Assembly (NCBI GenBank): GCA_016284485.1
Contig: JAEEOX010000146.1
Location: 1 to 12,868, forward strand
Direction of reading: 5' to 3'
Source: Bacillota bacterium
Lineage (GTDB): Bacteria > Bacillota > Clostridia > Peptostreptococcales > Anaerovoracaceae
DNA length: 12,868 nt
Shown here: positions 6,532 to 12,868 of the stretch, one piece after another
Numbering within the stretch: position 1 is the stretch's first letter
Layout of the letters: each line of letters starts with the position of its first letter
Notes under the pieces: generated by a model
Databases searched by the model: none
What the model saw: the letters and a program-made list of their open reading frames with translations, nothing else
Told to the model about the DNA's origin: nothing
Translations under genes and position numbers: made by a program

Positions 6532-7905
6532 ATGGGTATTTTACTGGAAAAGAATAACGGATACGATGTCATCACCGATGAACAGAGACAGGAAATGGAG
6601 GATTACTGTGCTCAGTACATCGATTTCATGAACGCTGCGAAGACAGAGCGCGAGTGCGTCGTAGAATGCATCAAGCTGGCTGAGGCCAAGGGATTCAAGC
6701 CCTACGTTCAGGGCATGGAACTGAAGCCCGGCGATAAGGTATATTACAACAACAGGGGCAAGAACATAGATCTGGCCGTCATCGGCAAGAGATCTCTGGC
6801 TGAGGGCGCTAACATCGCCGCTGCTCACACTGATTCCCCGAGACTGGACTTCAAACCCCAGCCCCTCTATGAGGACGAGGAGATGTCCTATCTCAAGACA
6901 CACTACTATGGCGGCATCAAGAAGTTCCAGTGGGTCACCATTCCTCTGGAGATCCACGGAATGGTTTGCCTCAAGGACGGCACCAACAAGTACGTTAAGT
7001 GGGGTGAGGGAGACGAGCCCAAGTTCGTCATCACCGACATCCTTCCGCATCTTGGCAAGTCCCAGGCTTCCAAGACTCTTGGAGAAGCCATCCCCGGAGA
7101 GAATCTGAACCTTCTCATCGGTTCAGAGCCGGTAAAGGACAAGGAGGCCAAGCAGAGATTCAAGCAGCACGTCATGGAGCTTCTGAACGAGAAGTACGGC
7201 ATCATCGAGGAAGACCTGATGTCCGCTGAGATCCAGGCTGTTCCTGCATTCAAGGCCACAGAGATCGGATTCGACAGGAGTCTGATCGGTGCATACGGTC
7301 ACGATGACAGAGTCTGCGCTTTCGCAGAGCTCAAGGCTCTTCTGGACATGAAGGAGATCCCTGACAGAACAGCGGTCTGCATCTTCGCAGACAAGGAAGA
7401 GGTCGGTTCCATGGGAATCACAGGAATGATCTCCCAGGCTTTCGAGCACTTCATGAATTCCCTGTGCAAGAGCCAGGGAGTGGATCTGTATGACTGCTTC
7501 TCACAGTCCTTCTGCCTGTCTGCAGACGTTACTGCAGCGCTTGATCCCATCTTCATGGAAGTCTTCGAGAAGAACAACGAGTCCCGCATCAACCACGGCA
7601 TCGCCATCTGCAAGTACACCGGCGGCCGCGGCAAGGGCGGAGCTTCTGACGCCAACGCTGAGACGGTGGCATACATAAGAAAGATCTTCAGCGAGAACGG
7701 AGTTCTCTGGCAGCTGGCCGAAATGGGCAAGATCGACGAAGGCGGCGGCGGAACAGTGGCTCTGGACATGGCCAACAGGAACATCGAGACCATCGATGCC
7801 GGAGTGCCCGTCCTCAGCATGCACGCACCCTTTGAGGTGGTCTCCAAGCTTGACTGCTACATGACCTACAGAGGCTGCAAGGCTGTCTTTGAAGCAAGGA
7901 AATAG
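6532..7905 (+). CDS. M18 family aminopeptidase
   Basis: A 457-residue cytosolic zinc aminopeptidase of family M18 (aspartyl aminopeptidase/ApeA-like), removing N-terminal residues from peptides. The paired-metal ligands typical of the family can be read in order: H99 in AAAHTDSPRLD (with D101), D258 in YGHDDRVC, E289-E290 in DKEEVGS, D332 in LSADVTAA and H431 in SMHAPFEV. An inserted dimerisation/lid domain accounts for about residues 100-250. The ATG at 6532 has a textbook AGGAGGT eight bases upstream (6517-6523). An upstream in-frame TTG at 6460 lies inside the promoter and is rejected. It is the first gene of a three-gene operon. The next ATG follows nine bases after its stop in the same reading frame. 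Specificity (acidic or broader) cannot be settled from sequence by eye. Confidence 0.95.
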   Translation: MGILLEKNNGYDVITDEQRQEMEDYCAQYIDFMNAAKTERECVVECIKLAEAKGFKPYVQGMELKPGDKVYYNNRGKNIDLAVIGKRSLAEGANIAAAHTDSPRLDFKPQPLYEDEEMSYLKTHYYGGIKKFQWVTIPLEIHGMVCLKDGTNKYVKWGEGDEPKFVITDILPHLGKSQASKTLGEAIPGENLNLLIGSEPVKDKEAKQRFKQHVMELLNEKYGIIEEDLMSAEIQAVPAFKATEIGFDRSLIGAYGHDDRVCAFAELKALLDMKEIPDRTAVCIFADKEEVGSMGITGMISQAFEHFMNSLCKSQGVDLYDCFSQSFCLSADVTAALDPIFMEVFEKNNESRINHGIAICKYTGGRGKGGASDANAETVAYIRKIFSENGVLWQLAEMGKIDEGGGGTVALDMANRNIETIDAGVPVLSMHAPFEVVSKLDCYMTYRGCKAVFEARK

Positions 7906-7914
7906 TTTCAGACC

Positions 7915-8571
7915 ATGAAAAACGAAAGCCTGATCAAGGCTAGCACCCTCCTGGCCAGCGTCAATCTGTTGTCCAGGAACAGAAAGGATCCCTACGGAAA
8001 CCTTTCCGCAAACTACATAAAGGTGAAGGACATGGGCCTTCTGGGAAGATCCAGTCTGATCGATGATCAGTCATCCCTGGCTGACATAGCCCTGGGACGC
8101 TCCAACATGGCCGCCGCAGGCTGCGAGGTCATCGCGGTCTTCAATCTCCTCAAAAGATACAACGGAGGAGCGAAGGCTGTGGAGCTTCCGGATCTCATCG
8201 AGATATTCGAGAGGAACGGAGCGGTGCTCAGCGGCAGGTTCGGCGTATCTCCCCAGGCCATGGCAGACTATTTGAAAGATCTGGGTCTTAAGACCAACTT
8301 CACGTCGGATCAGTCGGATTTCGACGTGCTGGCTCAGTACTGTCCCCATATGATCGTTACGGTGATGAATGACGGGACCAATATTTTCAAGCAGATACAC
8401 ACCTTCTACGTGGCAAGAGAGGACACTCCGGACGGAGCCAGATATTTCAGACCCTACAACGCAGGAATAAGAGACCGGTTCAGATCCATAGAGGATCTCA
8501 TAAGAGCACTTCCCGGAGGGAAGGCCAAAGGTATTTCCATGATCGGCATCAGCGGGGAAAGCAGGTATTAG
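7915..8571 (+). CDS. Uncharacterised protein, probable papain-like/C39-like cysteine peptidase fold
   Basis: No named family is certain. The 218 residues carry a pattern seen in C39-like (papain-fold) proteins: Q52 in DDQSS, then MAAAGCEVIAVFNLL, where C70 heads a helix like a catalytic cysteine. Later come H162 in KQIHTFYV, at a strand start, and N182 in FRPYN. These could form an oxyanion Gln and a Cys-His-Asn triad. The segment around residues 95-126 (IEIFERNGAVLSGRFGVSPQAMADYLKDLG) matches my recollection of a clostridial group whose members share an 'NGCE-IA-yNaL' signature. No signal peptide or membrane helix is visible, so it should act in the cytosol or travel by another route. It starts nine bases after the aminopeptidase without a usable Shine-Dalgarno, suggesting coupled translation. 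The cell-wall enzyme follows six bases later. Confidence 0.8.
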   Translation: MKNESLIKASTLLASVNLLSRNRKDPYGNLSANYIKVKDMGLLGRSSLIDDQSSLADIALGRSNMAAAGCEVIAVFNLLKRYNGGAKAVELPDLIEIFERNGAVLSGRFGVSPQAMADYLKDLGLKTNFTSDQSDFDVLAQYCPHMIVTVMNDGTNIFKQIHTFYVAREDTPDGARYFRPYNAGIRDRFRSIEDLIRALPGGKAKGISMIGISGESRY

Positions 8572-8577
8572 ACACAC

Positions 8578-10182
8578 ATGAAAAACTTCAGAAACAAACT
8601 TAATAGCAAGAGCTTGCTGAGAAGAATGCTGGCGATCCTCGTGATCACGTGCGTCATCTCCACTGCATTGTTCGCATTCGTCGGAATGCTGCCCGACTCA
8701 TCCGTTGAAGCCGCCGGCAGGACTGGAATCTACAGGATAGCAGGTTCCAACAGATTTGACACATCCTGCAAGGTGGCGGATCAGGTCAGAGCTGAACTGG
8801 GCGGAGCCCCTTTGAACGCCATAGTGGTAGCCTGCGGCACATCATACCCGGACGCTCTTTCCGGCAGTTATCTGGCGGCAGCGGCCAAGGGACCCATCCT
8901 TCTGGTGGACGGCACCAACTTCAAGAGCGCAGCGGATTACATCAAGAGCAAGATGGATCCTCAGGGTACAGTATATATCCTGGGCGGGAACAGCGCAGTG
9001 ACAGGAGAACTGGAGCTTTATCTGGAAATGTACAATACCGTAAGGCTCTGGGGAAAGGACAGATTCGAGACGAATCTCGCCGTTATCCGCAAGGCTGACG
9101 AACTCATGGAACAGGCAGGGATGACCCCTTCCGAAGTCATAGTCTGCTCCGGACTGAATTATCCTGACGCCATATCTGTTTCGGCTCTCGGCAAGCCGGT
9201 GCTCCTCACGGGAGCAGGCCTTACTGAGAACCAGAAGGATTACCTGAGTTCTTTCTCCTACGGAGAGCGTAATTTCACCATCGTAGGCGGAAACGCAGCA
9301 GTGCCGACAACTGTTGACAGCATCTTCAGTTCCTATGGCAGCGTCCAGAGAATAAGCGGGAAGGACCGCTACGAGACCTCGGTAAAGGTGGCCGAACATT
9401 TCTTCCCGGCCGCCAGGGAGGCAGTCATGGCTTACGCCCTGTCATTCCCCGACGGACTTTCCGGAGGACTTCTGGCATACATCAGGAACTGCCCCATAAT
9501 CCTTTCAGCCAACGAGGCCTGCGGGAGGCCGTACAACTACGAGCTCTCCAAGGGAATGACATCGGTCACCATCCTCGGAGGTGAAAGGCTCATAGAGAAT
9601 GCGGCGGCAGGACTTCCTCAGAACGCCAACAGGAGAGGCTTCGATCTGGTGGGAGGATACCGTTATCACTACGATGACAACGGGTACATCTCGATGTTGC
9701 CTTTCACAAAGTATGGCTACACCGTGACGCCCAATCCCAACTCCGGAAGGATCAACTACGAGGAATACAAGGAGATGATGAAGCGTGAAGACCTTCACAT
9801 CTACGGTTCCGGCGTGATTGTGGACCTGAGCGAACAGACCCTCTGGTATCTCCAGGACGGAGTCGTGCTTCTGAGCACGCCTGTAGTCACAGGAAAGCCC
9901 GGATTCGAAACTCCTCAGGGAACATTCAAGATCCTGGCTCACGCGCGGGACGTAAACCTCAAGGGAGAGAAGGATGACGAAGAATGGGACGTGGACGTAA
10001 ACTACTGGATGCCGTTCAAAGGCAACTACTTCGGCTTCCACGACGCCACATGGCGTTACTACTTCGGCGGGACCATCTACCTCTATAACGGGTCCCACGG
10101 CTGCGTGAATCTGCCCTTCGAAAAGATGAAGCAGTTCTACACCATGGTTCCCGACGGGGCGAGAGTAGTCATCAGAGCGTAG
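8578..10182 (+). CDS. Secreted L,D-transpeptidase with three cell-wall-binding type 2 (CWB2) repeats
   Basis: A 534-residue exported enzyme that should anchor to the wall and form 3-3 peptidoglycan crosslinks or related bonds. The N-terminus is a signal peptide or anchor: basic residues to R16, then a hydrophobic stretch at about 17-37, with possible cleavage near VEAAG (43-47). Three CWB2 repeats follow, opening with RIAGSNRFDTS (~53), RLWGKDRFETN (~156) and RISGKDRYETS (~258). Each has its own YPDA/FPDG and GG motifs. After a linker, a YkuD domain spans about 411-533, with H488 and the catalytic SHGCVN motif (H507, C509). CWB2 repeats bind secondary wall polymers in C. difficile S-layer proteins, and its Cwp22 has a similar CWB2 plus transpeptidase layout. 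There is no strong ribosome site; the ATG lies six bases after the previous stop. A bidirectional terminator ends the operon. Confidence 0.95.
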   Translation: MKNFRNKLNSKSLLRRMLAILVITCVISTALFAFVGMLPDSSVEAAGRTGIYRIAGSNRFDTSCKVADQVRAELGGAPLNAIVVACGTSYPDALSGSYLAAAAKGPILLVDGTNFKSAADYIKSKMDPQGTVYILGGNSAVTGELELYLEMYNTVRLWGKDRFETNLAVIRKADELMEQAGMTPSEVIVCSGLNYPDAISVSALGKPVLLTGAGLTENQKDYLSSFSYGERNFTIVGGNAAVPTTVDSIFSSYGSVQRISGKDRYETSVKVAEHFFPAAREAVMAYALSFPDGLSGGLLAYIRNCPIILSANEACGRPYNYELSKGMTSVTILGGERLIENAAAGLPQNANRRGFDLVGGYRYHYDDNGYISMLPFTKYGYTVTPNPNSGRINYEEYKEMMKREDLHIYGSGVIVDLSEQTLWYLQDGVVLLSTPVVTGKPGFETPQGTFKILAHARDVNLKGEKDDEEWDVDVNYWMPFKGNYFGFHDATWRYYFGGTIYLYNGSHGCVNLPFEKMKQFYTMVPDGARVVIRA

Positions 10183-10206
10183 TCACGTACCGCAAAAAAC
10201 AAAATC

Positions 10207-10237
10207 AAAAAACCTTGTCGCAGGACAAGGTTTTTTT
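10207..10237. terminator. Bidirectional intrinsic terminator
   Basis: CCTTGTC (10213-10219) pairs with GACAAGG (10224-10230) around GCAG. It is flanked by AAAAAA on the left and TTTTTTT on the right, so it works on both strands. It separates the convergent transpeptidase operon and DUF1836 gene. Confidence 0.92.
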
Positions 10238-10257
10238 AGTGCACCGATTCGGGATGA

Positions 10258-10830
10258 CTATTCTTCAGTGCTCTTGTATTCGATTAGTTTAGCGGACACC
10301 AGCTTCGCAAAAGATGATATCAGAGCCATGTCCAGAATGAACTCGCTAATGCGGTCATAGGGGGTATCTCCCTGATCGATCTTGAGAAAGCGGTTGCCGT
10401 CATGCTCCAGCCGCCTCATGAAGTACTGGGAGGCCAGAACGTGTTGGTTGGCGAAGGCAGAATAGAATACACGCAGATCCTCGTCAGCCACCTCGTCCGG
10501 AAACAGCTTGTATATCTCCGATATGGTCAGGGACTGCTTGAGAGTACAGAGGACCAGCAGATATGCGATGTGCTTCCTGTAGTAACGCTTCTTGACAGGG
10601 GCGGGCATTAACTTCTTACGGACATAATTGTTGATGGCAGATGCTGTTATGATCTCGGTGCCCTCAGGACCGACGTTTGTGTATCCGATCTGATCTCTTA
10701 TGTATGTCACGACCTGCTCCATGTAGAGCCCCAGGTTAGGGATGTTTTCCCAGGAGGGCAGGCGATGGTTAGCCACGTTCTCCTTCCACTGCGGAAGCAG
10801 CTCTTCTAGTTTTTTATCATCAAAATCCAT
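10258..10830 (-). CDS. DUF1836 domain protein, likely DNA-binding regulator
   Basis: A 190-residue cytosolic protein of the DUF1836 family (B. subtilis YkrK-like). Family features visible are an N-terminal LPQWKENVANHRLPSWENIPNLGLYMEQVVTYI segment, then ITASAINNYVRKKLMPAPVKKRYYRKHIAYLLVLCTLKQSLTISEIYKLF. That segment reads like a MerR-type winged helix-turn-helix (NYV-x-K-x-L-x-P-x-x-K-x-x-Y). The C-terminal ~80 residues are helical and may bind a partner or ligand. The start is supported by GAGGA about eight bases upstream of ATG 10830. The gene is divergent from the radical SAM enzyme, and the intergenic region carries a strong palindrome. A regulatory link is plausible but is inferred only from position. 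DNA binding for this family is itself an inference from fold. The stop codon is TAG, and the gene converges on the transpeptidase operon. Confidence 0.88.
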   Translation of the reverse strand: MDFDDKKLEELLPQWKENVANHRLPSWENIPNLGLYMEQVVTYIRDQIGYTNVGPEGTEIITASAINNYVRKKLMPAPVKKRYYRKHIAYLLVLCTLKQSLTISEIYKLFPDEVADEDLRVFYSAFANQHVLASQYFMRRLEHDGNRFLKIDQGDTPYDRISEFILDMALISSFAKLVSAKLIEYKSTEE

Positions 10831-10875
10831 GGATCTGTCCTCAGATATCCGTATTTAAATACACCTTCCTCTTAC

Positions 10876-10903
10876 ATTATACACAACTGAACTATTAAAT
10901 CAA
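10876..10903 (-). promoter_or_regulatory. Promoter for the DUF1836 gene
   Basis: On the minus strand, TTGATT (10903-10898), a 16-base spacer and a perfect TATAAT (10881-10876) form a sigma-A type promoter about 40 bases upstream of the start codon. Confidence 0.7.
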
Positions 10904-10925
10904 GAGAAATAATTTATTGCATTCC

Positions 10926-10954
10926 TTGACTTGCTGAATTGGAAGTGATAATCT
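10926..10954 (+). promoter_or_regulatory. Promoter for the radical SAM gene
   Basis: TTGACT (10926-10931), a 17-base spacer with an extended TG (10946-10947), and TAATCT (10949-10954). The predicted start is near 10961. Because the -10 is imperfect, other registers remain possible. Confidence 0.5.
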
Positions 10955-10971
10955 AATCTATAAGATTAGAT
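10951..10971 (+). promoter_or_regulatory. 21-base palindrome over the radical SAM promoter, candidate operator
   Basis: ATCTAATCT (10951-10959) and AGATTAGAT (10963-10971) are perfect inverted arms around ATA. The palindrome overlaps the -10 element and the predicted start site, a classic repressor position. The DUF1836 protein encoded next door is the nearest candidate to bind it, but that is inference. The stretch has no T tail and is not a terminator. Confidence 0.6.
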
Positions 10972-10982
10972 GCATCGGTTTA

Positions 10983-11011
10983 AGCGCTTATCAGGCGTTA
11001 TAGGCCTTACA
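10983..11011 (+). repeat. Three short imperfect direct repeats in the radical SAM leader
   Basis: AGCGCTTATC (10983), AGGCGTTATA (10993) and AGGCCTTACA (11002) follow each other at 10- and 9-base steps, sharing AG-x-C-x-TTA. The first is part of the perfect palindrome TAAGCGCTTA (10981-10990). Function unknown; they could be regulator sites in helical phase. Confidence 0.4.
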
Positions 11012-11065
11012 TATTATTTGTAGTTGTGCTGCATTTGGTTTTTCTGAACTACAGAGGAGGAAGAA

Positions 11066-12484
11066 ATGGCAAGTTTGGTACATGCAGCTGAAAGAGCTGC
11101 CTTCGCGAAAATATTGGACAATATCCTGGAGAAGGGTAAGACGAAGTCTCCCCAGGAGACCTTCGGACCTCTCCTCAGCATGGTCAAGAGGATCATGGGA
11201 GATTCCTGGACGGATCTGGCATACAAGGACCTCCAGGAGATCATAGACAATCCCGACAGCAAGTGGGGACGTTACGTCGACAGGATCATGAAGGAAGTGG
11301 ATCCCGGCGTGCTCAAGATGTTCCTTCTGAACGTTTTCTTTGAATCCGGACTGACCGGATACAAGAACTCAAGGAAACTGAGAGAAAAGTACGGCTGCAA
11401 CATGCCCTGGCTCATCCTTATCGACCCGACCACGGCCTGCAACATGCACTGCACAGGATGCTGGGCAGCGGAATACGGCCACCAGATGAACCTTACATAT
11501 GAGCAGCTGGATTCAGTCGTGACTCAGGGCGAAGAGCTGGGTATCAGAGCATATCTGTTCACAGGCGGCGAGCCCCTCATCAGAAAGAAGGATATCATAA
11601 GACTCTGCGAAGCTCACCCCAAGGTAGCCTTCCACGCATTCACCAACGGCACACTGATCGACGATCAGTTCTGCCAGGATCTGCTGAGAGTCAAGAACTT
11701 CTTCGTGTCAGTTTCCATCGAGGGATTTGAGGAATCCAATGACGGAAGGCGCGGAGAGGGACATTTCCAGAAGGTCATAGCTGCCATGGATCTCATGCAC
11801 AAGTACAAGCTGCCCTTCGGAGTATCCATCTGCTACACTTCCAAGAACTACCTGACCGTCACCTCCGATGAGTTCCTGGACATGCTCATCGACAAGGGCT
11901 GCATCTTCGCATGGTACTTCCACTATATGCCGGTGGGAATGAACGCTTCCACCGAGCTGCTTCTTTCACCGGAGCAGAGAGAGTACATGTTCCACAAGAT
12001 CAGAGAGATCAGAGCCATGGAAGGCGGTAAGGAACTGTTTGCCATCGACTTCCAGAACGACGGCGAGTTCGTAAACGGATGCGTGGCCGGAGGCGAGAAG
12101 TACTGCCACATCAACGCCAACGGAGACGTTGAACCCTGTGTGTTCATCCACTATTCAGGAGCAAATATCAAGGAAAAGACTCTCCTGGAGTGCCTCCAGC
12201 AGCCCCTTTTCCTGGAATACATGAAGGGCCAGCCCTTCAACGACAATCTGCTTAAACCCTGTCCGATGCTGGAGAATCCCGACAAGCTCAAGGAGATCAT
12301 CGCAAAGACAGGAGCCAAGTCCACAGATCTGGAGGCTGAGGAGAGCGTGGAGCACCTTTGCTCCAAGTGCTACAAGTACTCTGAGGACTGGGCGCCCAAG
12401 GCAGAAGAACTCTGGGCTCACGAGCTGGAGGTCAGACCCATTTCCAAGGCTGTTCACAAGTCGATTCCCAATGACGCGGAATAG
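11066..12484 (+). CDS. Radical SAM protein with C-terminal SPASM-like cysteine region
   Basis: A 472-residue cytosolic radical SAM enzyme; substrate unknown. The AdoMet [4Fe-4S] motif is C125-x3-C129-x2-C132 (ACNMHCTGCW). It is followed by the glycine motif FTGGEP at 165-170 and FTNGTLI and SVSIEG strands of the TIM barrel. C-terminal cysteines C339, C347, C358, C399, C432 and C435 suggest one or more auxiliary iron-sulfur clusters (SPASM/Twitch-like), though their spacing should be checked against the Pfam profile. The first ~110 residues form a helical extension not found in minimal radical SAM proteins. ATG 11066 has AGAGGAGG directly upstream. It is transcribed alone from a palindrome-covered promoter and ends at a strong terminator. 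No peptide precursor gene is adjacent, which argues against a simple RiPP maturase role. Confidence 0.93.
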   Translation: MASLVHAAERAAFAKILDNILEKGKTKSPQETFGPLLSMVKRIMGDSWTDLAYKDLQEIIDNPDSKWGRYVDRIMKEVDPGVLKMFLLNVFFESGLTGYKNSRKLREKYGCNMPWLILIDPTTACNMHCTGCWAAEYGHQMNLTYEQLDSVVTQGEELGIRAYLFTGGEPLIRKKDIIRLCEAHPKVAFHAFTNGTLIDDQFCQDLLRVKNFFVSVSIEGFEESNDGRRGEGHFQKVIAAMDLMHKYKLPFGVSICYTSKNYLTVTSDEFLDMLIDKGCIFAWYFHYMPVGMNASTELLLSPEQREYMFHKIREIRAMEGGKELFAIDFQNDGEFVNGCVAGGEKYCHINANGDVEPCVFIHYSGANIKEKTLLECLQQPLFLEYMKGQPFNDNLLKPCPMLENPDKLKEIIAKTGAKSTDLEAEESVEHLCSKCYKYSEDWAPKAEELWAHELEVRPISKAVHKSIPNDAE

Positions 12485-12523
12485 GACTTGACTCGGGACG
12501 CAAACATTCTATTTTGCATTTCA

Positions 12524-12555
12524 AAAAGAGCGTGATTTTAGCACGCTCTTTTGTT
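12524..12555 (+). terminator. Intrinsic terminator after the radical SAM gene
   Basis: AAAAGAGCGTG (12524-12534) pairs with CACGCTCTTTT (12542-12552) around ATTTTAG, with the T-rich tail TTTTGTT. The A/T arms make it plausibly active in both directions. Confidence 0.9.
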
Positions 12556-12565
12556 ATTATATAAA
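12538..12565 (+). promoter_or_regulatory. Promoter for the BFD-like gene
   Basis: TTAGCA (12538-12543), a 16-base spacer and TATAAA (12560-12565). It overlaps the preceding terminator. A small hairpin (GGGTAC 12569-12574 with GTGCCC 12578-12583) would lie at the start of the message. Confidence 0.4.
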
Positions 12566-12617
12566 CTAGGGTACGAGGTGCCCGATCGTGTAAATAATTG
12601 TTTAAGCGGAGGCCAAA

Positions 12618-12818
12618 ATGGATATGAAAGCTGTAGGAGAGGACTTCAAGGTCTGTCTCTGTAAACAAAAGACAAAAAAAGAAATACTTGAAATAATCGA
12701 AGAGAACCACATCACGGACCTCAAGACACTCAAAGAGGTGGGAGATGTCGGCAATAAATGCGGAGCCTGCGGAGAAGACCTGCAGCAGCTCCTGGATATG
12801 GTGAACGGAGAAGAATAG
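12618..12818 (+). CDS. BFD-like [2Fe-2S]-binding protein
   Basis: A 66-residue small iron-sulfur protein of the bacterioferritin-associated-ferredoxin-like family. The four ligands are C13-x-C15 and C48-x2-C51, a C-x-C-x32-C-x2-C pattern that fits the family. Between them lies the helical EILEIIEENHITDLKTLKEVGDVG, and after them the helix EDLQQLLDMV, giving the usual compact helix-turn fold. It likely passes electrons to, or assembles with, a partner redox enzyme. GGAGG five bases before ATG 12618 is a strong ribosome site. No terminator separates it from the gene starting at 12852, so the two are probably co-transcribed. Stand-alone BFD-like proteins of this size are common in Clostridia. 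Confidence 0.92.
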   Translation: MDMKAVGEDFKVCLCKQKTKKEILEIIEENHITDLKTLKEVGDVGNKCGACGEDLQQLLDMVNGEE

Positions 12819-12851
12819 GCTTTGGCCCTGAATAATCAAGAGGAGGTAATC

Positions 12852-12868
12852 ATGTACTGCACTAAGAA
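12852..12868 (+). CDS. Start of the next gene, cut by the window edge; possibly FprA-type flavodiiron protein
   Basis: AGGAGGT (12841-12847) lies four bases before an ATG that reads MYCTK and then leaves the window. The ribosome site makes a real start very likely. A-type flavoproteins (FprA) of Clostridia often begin M-[YH]-C-T-[RK]-K, and a neighbouring BFD-like electron carrier suits an O2/NO reductase. Five codons are too few to prove the family. Confidence 0.7.

Noticed and set aside
10970..11023. 17-codon frame MHRFKRLSGVIGLTYYL in the radical SAM leader, a possible leader peptide
   Set aside because: No Shine-Dalgarno, no run of one amino acid, and no terminator/antiterminator pair downstream. 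Kept only as a remote possibility.

Overview
The window looks like chromosomal DNA of an anaerobic Firmicute, most likely of class Clostridia. The basis is the gene set: ATP-type PEP carboxykinase close to anaerobe versions, a DUF1836 protein, cell-wall-binding type 2 repeats fused to an L,D-transpeptidase, and a BFD-like ferredoxin leading into a probable FprA gene. Strong AGGAGG-type ribosome sites precede several genes, and arginine is mostly AGG/AGA. Family-level placement cannot be made by eye. I see no mobile element, CRISPR array, rRNA or tRNA. Gene density is high, and no gene-free stretch exceeds 300 bases.

Layout. 3-1232 (+): tail of an unrecognised acidic protein cut by the left edge. 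1278-2597 (-): MFS transporter, convergent with it over a shared terminator. 2731-4125 (+): MATE exporter, divergent from the MFS gene. 4238-5845 (+): pckA with its own promoter and terminator. 5984-6307 (+): small XRE regulator with two strong inverted repeats at its promoter and start codon. 6532-10182 (+): three-gene operon of an M18 aminopeptidase, a probable papain-like/C39-like protein and a secreted CWB2 + YkuD L,D-transpeptidase. 10258-10830 (-): DUF1836 regulator-like protein. 11066-12484 (+): radical SAM enzyme with extra C-terminal cysteines, divergent from DUF1836, with an almost perfect palindrome over its promoter. 12618-12818 (+): BFD-like [2Fe-2S] protein, followed at 12852 by the first codons of what may be an FprA flavodiiron protein.

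How it fits together. Most genes are housekeeping or accessory metabolism rather than one system: drug/solute export (MFS, MATE), the PEP/oxaloacetate node (pckA), peptide turnover and cell-wall crosslinking (6532-10182), and iron-sulfur/radical chemistry (11066 to the right edge). The most distinctive content is regulatory: palindromes at the XRE and radical SAM promoters, a hairpin enclosing the MFS ribosome site, a nearly leaderless MATE message, and an operon whose three genes share one reading frame separated only by TAG stops without clear ribosome sites. I find no convincing evidence of a wholly new multi-gene system. The best leads are the DUF1836/radical SAM pair with its operator and the unnamed cysteine-peptidase-like gene in the cell-wall operon.
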